The notes under the pieces: generated by a model | What the model was told of the DNA's origin: nothing | Seen by the model: only the letters and a program-made list of their open reading frames with translations | Database searches by the model: none | NCBI GenBank assembly: GCA_022701275.1 | Contig: CP031740.1 | Coordinates: forward strand, 6,399,001-6,463,000 | Length of the DNA stretch: 64,000 bases | Origin: Microcoleus vaginatus PCC 9802 | GTDB lineage: Bacteria; Cyanobacteriota; Cyanobacteriia; Cyanobacteriales; Microcoleaceae | Direction: 5' to 3' | Shown: positions 57,903-64,000 of the stretch, in pieces | Position numbering within the stretch: the first letter of the stretch is position 1 | How the letters are laid out: every line of letters begins with the position of its first letter | Made by a program: the position numbers and the translations under genes

Positions 57903-59270
57903 TCAACCGATAACTTTCTTAATCAAATCCAACTTACCTAGATAGGGAGCGTACCGCCATTTTAAGTCAACTAAAAATGACTTTTGCAGCACGCTTTTGT
58001 AATGAGAAAAAGTATCAAAAGTCGCTTTGCCGTGATAACTCCCAATCCCGCTGTCGCCAACTCCCCCAAAAGGTAAAGTTGTCACCGCGTATTGCATTAC
58101 AGTATCATTTATCGAAACTCCCCCAGAGGAAGTTTCCCGCAAGACTCGCTCTTGTTTTTCTTTATCCTTCGAGAACAAATACAAAGCTAAAGGTTTGGGA
58201 CGAGCGTTGATTTGGGCGATCGCCTCCCCGAAATCATCATACTCCAAAACTGGCAAAATCGGCCCAAAAATCTCATCTTGCATCACAGGCGAATCCCAGG
58301 AAACATTATCTATAACCGTCGGTGCAATATATCTATCTTCCGGCTTAACTTTCCCGCCGACGACAACTTCCCCGTCTTTAATAAACTCTGCCAAACGTCC
58401 TAAATGATGCTGATTGATAATTCGGGAATAGTCGGGACTTTTCTGCGGATCGTCGCCGTAAAATCCGTGAATTGCTGTTTTAATTGCCTGCATCAAATCA
58501 GGTTTAACTTTTTTATCAACTAACAGGTAATCGGGAGCCACACAAGTTTGACCGGCATTGATGAATTTGCCCCACGCAATGCGTTTAGCAGTGTATTCAA
58601 TTTGAATATCTGAGTCTACAATGCAAGGACTTTTGCCGCCCAATTCTAATGTGACAGGTGTCAGGTGTTTGGCCGCGGCTTCCATGACTATTTTACCGAT
58701 TTTTGTGCCTCCTGTAAAGAAGATGTGGTCGAATTTTTCGGCTAATAATTGTTGACTGATTTCGACTCCTCCTTCGAGGGCGGCTACGTAGGCGGGATCG
58801 AAGGTTTTGGTAATCAAGTCGGCGACAACTTCCGACGTGTGCGAGGCGATTTCAGAAGGTTTGAGGATGGCGCAGTTGCCGGCGGCGATCGCCCCGACCA
58901 AAGGTGATATCATTAGCTGAAATGGGTAATTCCAAGGCCCGATGATTAAAACAACGCCCAAAGGTTCTGGGTAAATGCGGGCCGATGCTGGGAATTGATC
59001 GATCGAAGCAGGCACTTTTTTCGGCTTTGCCCAGGATTTAACGTTTTTGATGGCATAATTAATGTCTGCGATCGTAGCAATTTCAAAATAAGCCTCGTAC
59101 TCCGGCTTGTTCAAATCAGCGTTGACAGCATCCACAATCCGTGATTCATTGGAAGCGATCGCACTTTTGAGATTTTTGAGTTGTTCGATCCGAAAATCCA
59201 CATCCTTAGTTTTCCCAGTCGCAAAAAATTGTCGCTGCTGCTGGATAATATCGCTGACTCTGATTACCAT
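57903..59270 (-). CDS. Aldehyde dehydrogenase (fatty/apocarotenal type)
   Basis: 455 residues of the short class 3-like ALDH group. Oxidises aldehydes to acids with NAD(P)+. The catalytic Cys is in NAGQTCVAPDYLLV and the general-base Glu in VTLELGGKSPCIVD; cofactor binding at GPWNYPFQL and FTGGTKIGKIV. A hydrophobic/basic C-terminus (RYAPYLGKLDLIKKVIG) suggests membrane contact. The Synechocystis relative (Slr0091) acts on alkanals and apocarotenals; the substrate here is inferred. Confidence 0.93.
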   Translation of the reverse strand: MVIRVSDIIQQQRQFFATGKTKDVDFRIEQLKNLKSAIASNESRIVDAVNADLNKPEYEAYFEIATIADINYAIKNVKSWAKPKKVPASIDQFPASARIYPEPLGVVLIIGPWNYPFQLMISPLVGAIAAGNCAILKPSEIASHTSEVVADLITKTFDPAYVAALEGGVEISQQLLAEKFDHIFFTGGTKIGKIVMEAAAKHLTPVTLELGGKSPCIVDSDIQIEYTAKRIAWGKFINAGQTCVAPDYLLVDKKVKPDLMQAIKTAIHGFYGDDPQKSPDYSRIINQHHLGRLAEFIKDGEVVVGGKVKPEDRYIAPTVIDNVSWDSPVMQDEIFGPILPVLEYDDFGEAIAQINARPKPLALYLFSKDKEKQERVLRETSSGGVSINDTVMQYAVTTLPFGGVGDSGIGSYHGKATFDTFSHYKSVLQKSFLVDLKWRYAPYLGKLDLIKKVIG

Positions 59271-59433
59271 ATTTATTCCTCCATGTCTATCAATAAATGT
59301 TACAACAGGAAAACGGAAGTTGGGTAAAGTGCGATCGGTGTTAGATTCCCGACTTATTGAATAACTTGGGAATCTTGGCTTTATGCTATAACTTATAAGG
59401 TATTAAGTGTAGATTTTTAATGTGAGTTAAGTC

Positions 59434-60354
59434 ATGAAAATCTCTAAGAACGATTTTTTTTTCTATTCCTGCTGGCTGCTTTGCTTGCTTGCAGTAGCAG
59501 GATGTACCTCTAAGCCCCAAAAGCAAGTTGTCATCTGCTCGAAAGACTTTACCGAACAAGTCATCCTCGCAGAAATTTTAGCACGCCATATCGAAGCTAA
59601 AACAGATATCAAAGTAGAACGAGAACTGAATCTCGGAGGCTCGCTTTGCCATCAATCCCTAACAACAGGTAAAATCGACTTGTACGTCGAATACACGGGC
59701 ACTGCTTACGCCAACCTGCTCAAACAGAAACCGATTTCTGATCCCAAAAAAGTCCTCGATTACCTCAAGCAAGAATATCCCAAACAGTTTAAAGCAGAAT
59801 GGACGGAACCGCTGGGATTCAATAACAGTTTTGCGATTATTGTGCGGGGAGAGGATGCCAAAAAACTCAATTTACAAACTCTCTCACAACTTGGGAAAGC
59901 TGCACCTAACCTCCGGGCTGGTTTCGGCCCAGAATTTAACGAGAGAGAAGATGGATTTCCCGGATTAGCTAAAACTTACGGGATTAAGTTTCGAGAAGAA
60001 CCGAAGGAGTTGCTGTTAGGATTGCTTTATCAAGCACTGCAACAAAAAGAAGTAGATGTGATTGCGGGTAATACGACGGACGGTTTGATTCAAAGTTTAG
60101 GTTTAGTAGTTCTCAAAGATGACAAGAACTATTTCCCGCCCTACGAAGCAGTTCCGGTTGTGCGATCGCAAGTTTTGGAAAAATACCCGGAATTGCGTCA
60201 AGTGATCGGAGAACTGGGTGGCAAAATCTCCGAGGAAGATATGCGGAAACTAAACTACCAAGTTGATAAACAACAGCAGGAAGCCGGACAAGTGGCGCGG
60301 GAGTTTTTGCAGCAAAAGTTGGGCGTGTCAAAGCCCGTCGCTCCGGCGAAATAA
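59434..60354 (+). CDS. Glycine betaine/choline-type ABC substrate-binding lipoprotein
   Basis: 306 residues. Signal peptide with lipobox LAVAGC (Cys24) for lipid attachment in the periplasm, then an OpuAC/OsmF-like binding fold: VVICSKDFTEQVILAEILA, GGSLCHQSLTTGKIDLYVEY and YTGTAYANLL, which recall osmoprotectant-binding proteins of the OsmF/YehZ group. The permease and ATPase genes are not adjacent, so it is an orphan binding protein or works with a distant transporter. Divergent from the aldehyde dehydrogenase. Confidence 0.9.
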   Translation: MKISKNDFFFYSCWLLCLLAVAGCTSKPQKQVVICSKDFTEQVILAEILARHIEAKTDIKVERELNLGGSLCHQSLTTGKIDLYVEYTGTAYANLLKQKPISDPKKVLDYLKQEYPKQFKAEWTEPLGFNNSFAIIVRGEDAKKLNLQTLSQLGKAAPNLRAGFGPEFNEREDGFPGLAKTYGIKFREEPKELLLGLLYQALQQKEVDVIAGNTTDGLIQSLGLVVLKDDKNYFPPYEAVPVVRSQVLEKYPELRQVIGELGGKISEEDMRKLNYQVDKQQQEAGQVAREFLQQKLGVSKPVAPAK

Positions 60355-60703
60355 AGGGTTTGAATTTTAGTATATTCCCACGTCAACTTAATTTGCCAAG
60401 CTGCAAAACAGAAGCTTTTATGGGATCAATTTGGGACTGGGCAACTTCAACTTTAATTGCTTCGACATTGAAACCCTCTAAGCTATAGCTGTCTTATTGA
60501 TTTTCCGGCATCGGTACTTCTCAACAATAGTGCCTGTAGCACCTTTTTTAAAATTGTATTTGGGGATGTTTTCGCGCAATGCTACCGGTGAAAACAGTGG
60601 AAATTTCATTGCGACTTAGACCATTTTAGATTTTAGATTAAAGAATTAGGAACAGAGGATAAGGTGCGCGGGGCGCACCCTACAATACAGTTAGGCTATC
60701 TTC
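60355..60703. other. Intergenic between converging genes
   Basis: No gene recognised. Partial GGGGCGCACCCTAC repeat (about 60670-60683) of the dispersed family. Confidence 0.45.
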
Positions 60704-62989
60704 TTAAGTCCCTTCACTCAGCCTCCGCAAATTCAAAATATCGCTCATCTTTTTAATTTGCATACAAGTGCGCTCGAACTGTTGTTTATCCTGGATATCC
60801 ATGCACAAGTCAATTAATGCAGGCAATCCGGGATATGTTTTGACTTGAGCGCTGCGGACGTTTACTTGGTTGTCCTTCAAATGCGATAAAACATCATTGA
60901 GAACTCCCACTCGATCGAGGGCTTCAATTTGAATGTTAACCGGATAAGTGTTGGGTCGAGATTCATTGCGGTTGCTGGAATTCCAACTCACAGGAACCAA
61001 CCGATCCCCAGGCACGCTCTCAACATTTGAACATCCTTGCCGGTGAATCGAAATTCCGCGAGTGCGAGTCACAACTCCAATAATTGATTCCCCAGGAATC
61101 GGACAGCAACAGCCGGATAAATGGTAGAGCAATCCCTCTACACCTGCGATCGGCGATTTGCTCGGAGACGAACTCGGTACTGGTTTCGGTGCCGTCGATG
61201 CAGGTATTAGCTGGGGCAATTCCTGTCCTCCTGCGGGAGCAGCTTCAATTTTTTGCTGCACTTTTACTAAATCTCGCAGTCGATTTACTACGAGATTTAG
61301 AGTCACTTCGCCATAGCCCAAACCGGCGATTAAATCTTCGACGCTGTGGTAGTTGCAGCGCTGAGCCACAGACTGCATGGGTTCAGATTTCAGCAAAGAT
61401 TCTAAGCCGTTTTTACCTAATTCTTTTTCCAGCAATTCCCGCCCGCGAGCAAGATTTTCATCTCGGTGCGATCGCTTCAACCACTGGCGAATTCGGTTTT
61501 TTGCTCCGTTTGTTTTGACAAAATTCAGCCAGTCGGAACTCGGATGACCATTTTTTTGGGTCAAGATTTCTACAATATCGCCGTTCTTTAAAACCTTATC
61601 TAGTGTTACCATTCGCCCGTTGACTCTGGCACCGGTGCAGCGATTGCCAATTTCTGTGTGAATGCGGTAAGCAAAATCTACGGGAGTTGATCCACTATTG
61701 AGAGCAATTACGTCTCCGTTAGGAGTAAAAACGTAAATATCTTCGTCGAATAAGTTGTCCTTAATGCTTTGTAAATATTCGCGATCGTCTTTCAGGTCGC
61801 TTTGCCATTCTAGAAGTTGTCGCAGCCAAGTAAATTTTTCGTCGTCGCCGGTGACTGTTGTGTTAGAACCGCCAGTTTCTTTGTATTTCCAGTGGGCGGC
61901 AATGCCGTATTCTGCAATGTGGTGCATTGCTACGGTGCGAATTTGCACTTCGATGGGGCGGCCGCTGGTTCCGATTACTCCGGTGTGTAAAGATTGATAG
62001 CGGTTGGCTTTTGGTAAACCGATATAATCTTTAAAGCGGCCGGGAATCGGGCGGAAAGAATCGTGGACGATCGCCAAAGCCCGATAACAGTCATCATTGC
62101 TTTCTACTATGATCCGCACCGCAGCAATATCGTACACTTGGTTAAACCCTTTTTGGCGGCGCTGCATCTTCCCATAAATCCCGTACAAATGTTTGGGACG
62201 GCCGCTAACTTCGTAGCATTTAATGCCTAAATTGTCAAGCCTTTCTCGCAAACAATCTGTGACTTCTGCGAGTTGAGTTTCTCGATCGGCCCGCTTCTCG
62301 GCCACCAATTCCTGAATTTCGCGGTAAGCTTCCGGTTCCAAGTATTTAAACGCTAAATCTTCCAATTCCCACTTAAAGCGCCCGATACCCAAACGGTTCG
62401 CCAGGGGAGCAAAAATATCTCGGGTTTCTAGGGCAATACTGCGCTGCTTTTCTTCGGACAAATGCTCCAAAGTCCTCATGTTGTGCAGCCGGTCTGCCAG
62501 TTTGACGACAATGACGCGAATATCTTTAGCCATTGCTAGGAACATTCGGCGGAAATTTTCAGCAAGGCGCTCTGTTTTGCTGGAAAAATTAAACTTAGAA
62601 AGCTTGGTGACACCTTCAACCAACTGTCGCACTTCCGCGCCGAACCGCTGTTCTATTTCTTCTAGAGTAATATCTGTATCTTCAACAATGTCGTGGAGGA
62701 AGCCGGCGGCAATCATGACGTTGTTGCCGCCCATATACCGGAGTATTCCAGCGACCGCTACCGGATGGCAAATGTAAGGTTCTCCTGATTTGCGGTATTG
62801 TCCTTCGTGCAAGTCGCGGGCAAATTCAAAGGCCCGACAAATTAAGCTGTCGTCCGTCGAGGAGCAATTCGGGTTAGGGCCCCCATCAGGCTGCGATCGA
62901 GTATTCAGGCATTCTTGCAGCCAATCGGGAACTACAGCAGGATCGATCGAATGAGAGGGAGTCAGAGTGTTCGCGTTCATGGGGTACAC
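60704..62989 (-). CDS. Bifunctional (p)ppGpp synthetase/hydrolase (RelA/SpoT)
   Basis: 761 residues. Controls the stringent response. The HD hydrolase domain is intact (GFLHDIVEDTD), as is the synthetase (RFKDYIGLPKANRYQSLHTG), so both activities are likely. Then come TGS (VFTPNGDVIALNSGSTPVDF), a linker with a Cys-rich zinc-finger-like part (LSGCCCPIPGESIIGVVT) and a C-terminal ACT domain (IEALDRVGVLNDVLSHLKDN). Cytosolic and ribosome-associated. Start ATG 62989; ATG 62980 is also possible. Confidence 0.95.
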   Translation of the reverse strand: MYPMNANTLTPSHSIDPAVVPDWLQECLNTRSQPDGGPNPNCSSTDDSLICRAFEFARDLHEGQYRKSGEPYICHPVAVAGILRYMGGNNVMIAAGFLHDIVEDTDITLEEIEQRFGAEVRQLVEGVTKLSKFNFSSKTERLAENFRRMFLAMAKDIRVIVVKLADRLHNMRTLEHLSEEKQRSIALETRDIFAPLANRLGIGRFKWELEDLAFKYLEPEAYREIQELVAEKRADRETQLAEVTDCLRERLDNLGIKCYEVSGRPKHLYGIYGKMQRRQKGFNQVYDIAAVRIIVESNDDCYRALAIVHDSFRPIPGRFKDYIGLPKANRYQSLHTGVIGTSGRPIEVQIRTVAMHHIAEYGIAAHWKYKETGGSNTTVTGDDEKFTWLRQLLEWQSDLKDDREYLQSIKDNLFDEDIYVFTPNGDVIALNSGSTPVDFAYRIHTEIGNRCTGARVNGRMVTLDKVLKNGDIVEILTQKNGHPSSDWLNFVKTNGAKNRIRQWLKRSHRDENLARGRELLEKELGKNGLESLLKSEPMQSVAQRCNYHSVEDLIAGLGYGEVTLNLVVNRLRDLVKVQQKIEAAPAGGQELPQLIPASTAPKPVPSSSPSKSPIAGVEGLLYHLSGCCCPIPGESIIGVVTRTRGISIHRQGCSNVESVPGDRLVPVSWNSSNRNESRPNTYPVNIQIEALDRVGVLNDVLSHLKDNQVNVRSAQVKTYPGLPALIDLCMDIQDKQQFERTCMQIKKMSDILNLRRLSEGT

Positions 62990-63443
62990 CTTTAAAACTT
63001 AGAAATACAAATGGTTAAAAGCCGGTTTCCGGTTGAATTGCCGAAATTATGTGTTTAGCTATACTAAACTAATTGAATGCCACAATTTGCAATTCAAAAA
63101 AATAGTCGATTTTTTTGTTAACTATACCTATGTAATCCCGAGTCGCCCCCCCTCGGAGGTAGGAAAATATAGTGACACCACTGCCGCCGCCGCAGTCTGT
63201 CGATCGGGGAAAATCGGGTAAAATAAGCATATTTTGGCGGTAGCGGTTGAGGTTGCGGGGGATCGGCATTTACCGGCAACGCTAAACTAACAGCAGCAGC
63301 CAGAAGGTTAGAGTCAGGGCAGAAAATCAAAAAAAGTTCTCACAAAACAGGGAATTGCTCCAAAAACGCACGGCTTCCCTCCATATGAGCAAACTTAAGT
63401 AAGTATCTACTTTGATTATAAATACAAATTTGTTTACAAAATC
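62990..63443. other. Divergent relA-patD intergenic region
   Basis: No gene seen. It contains GC-rich runs near 63140-63290, but no clear operator could be assigned. Confidence 0.4.
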
Positions 63444-63842
63444 ATGATATTGTCCGAAGACCGCCGCCAGTGCTACCAAGAATTACAGCAAGCACTAGAA
63501 CAACTACAAAGAACTGCTGCACAGGATAATCTGGATGGGGCCGCCCTGGCGATCGAATACAGAAAAGTGCAACAATTTTTCGGAAACCAAATTATGAGAG
63601 CCGAAAGCGATGAGTTAGAGGGCTCCGAAACACCCCCAGAGCAGTCCTATTTGACGGAAATTCACAAGCAACTGCGGTTGTTGGGGACAGATGTCACGTT
63701 TTTGCAAGCGTCGCGCCAGCCAGCGACAGCAAAGGCGAGGCAAACTGCGGCGATCGCGCGGCTCAACACGCTAATTGGCTACTGTGGAGCACTGCTACAA
63801 AAAAATTCTGGTTCTTCAGGGCCCGCCAAGATACAGAATTAA
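63444..63842 (+). CDS. patD: PatD-like heterocyst-frequency control protein
   Basis: 132 residues, all-helical. Resembles PatD of Anabaena, a small protein reported to limit heterocyst frequency. The best-matching stretch is SYLTEIHKQLRLLGTDVTFL and ASRQPATAKARQTAAIARL, close to family text I recall. PatD homologues are also found in non-heterocystous cyanobacteria, so this gene does not by itself indicate heterocysts. The ATG at 63444 has no strong ribosome site. Confidence 0.8.
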   Translation: MILSEDRRQCYQELQQALEQLQRTAAQDNLDGAALAIEYRKVQQFFGNQIMRAESDELEGSETPPEQSYLTEIHKQLRLLGTDVTFLQASRQPATAKARQTAAIARLNTLIGYCGALLQKNSGSSGPAKIQN

Positions 63843-63888
63843 TAATTGAATTAACAGGGAATTAAGAAGGCAAGGAGAAATAAAGCGG

Positions 63889-64000
63889 TGGAATGTCCAA
63901 AATGTAAACATCCCAACTTAGAAGGCGGTACCTTAGCCGGCCGTATGTCGGTGCAGTGGTGTCCCACCTGTTACGGTATCTGGATTCCAGGCAGAGAATA
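63889..64000 (+). CDS. zf-TFIIB zinc-ribbon protein (truncated by window end)
   Basis: GTG start at 63889 with AAGGAG upstream. Begins VECPKCKHPNLEGGTLAGRM and continues with WCPTCYGIWIPG, a four-Cys zinc-ribbon of the zf-TFIIB type. Only the first 37 codons are in the window, so the rest cannot be assessed. Confidence 0.75.

Noticed and set aside
63444-63842. PatD as proof of heterocysts
   Set aside because: PatD-like proteins also occur in non-heterocystous filaments, and no other heterocyst gene is present.

Overview
The window is a piece of a cyanobacterial chromosome, most likely from a filamentous Oscillatoriales-type organism (Microcoleus/Oscillatoria-like). The evidence is the very frequent GCGATCGC (HIP1-like) octamers, tandem heptanucleotide repeats of the kind known from filamentous cyanobacteria, and cyanobacterial marker genes: ntcA, a tocopherol cyclase, desB, a PatD homologue, DUF3084 and DUF1830 proteins, and large Ser/Thr-kinase/AAA/histidine-kinase hybrids. 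I see no rRNA, tRNA or CRISPR array.

Layout. 1-0.9 kb: decayed IS630-type transposase and other remnants. 0.9-5.5 kb: an unusual nitric oxide synthase (NOS) of about 1214 residues with its reductase N-terminal to the NOS oxygenase domain and its own pair of EF-hands, followed at 26 bp by a bestrophin-like channel. 5.8-10.3 kb: Fe superoxide dismutase, clpS, a cupredoxin, tocopherol cyclase, an FMN-binding protein and cysE. 10.4-16.5 kb: a secreted protein, a small membrane protein, PBP2 (mrdA), a DUF3352 protein, a Uma2-family protein and a pentapeptide-repeat membrane protein. 16.6-23.5 kb: purL, a kinase-FGE fusion and purF. 24.2-30.3 kb: desB, conserved membrane and DUF proteins, a B12-binding radical SAM enzyme and a YqgF-like nuclease. 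30.4-34.8 kb: a DUF3084 protein, ntcA, fabI and hisB. 35.5-43.1 kb: two large signalling kinases transcribed in tandem. 43.1-45.7 kb: gene-poor DNA with an SDR remnant and an hsp20 gene. 45.7-52.6 kb: a GH15/phosphorylase-kinase-like protein, a WecG/TagA/CpsF glycosyltransferase and an SLH-bearing subtilase. 52.7-64 kb: a HigBA-like toxin-antitoxin pair, bolA and grxD, a response regulator, a pterin-carbinolamine dehydratase, an aldehyde dehydrogenase, a glycine-betaine-type binding protein, RelA/SpoT, PatD and the start of a zinc-ribbon protein.

The most striking system is the NOS. It reads as NmrA-like Rossmann domain (with the EF-hand pair inserted inside it), BFD-type [2Fe-2S] domain, FAD/NAD(P)H reductase, then NOS oxygenase with an intact heme-thiolate motif. 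It looks self-sufficient and potentially Ca2+-controlled in cis, and an NtcA-like site with a well-spaced -10 lies upstream. The second is the kinase-FGE protein between purL and purF, whose C-terminus looks like the variable region of a diversity-generating retroelement (DGR) and is followed by a hairpin; no reverse transcriptase lies in this window. Third, palindromic repeats appear to be inserted in frame inside purL and inside a 2014-residue kinase.

All assignments come from reading the translated sequence and recalling family motifs; no database search was run.
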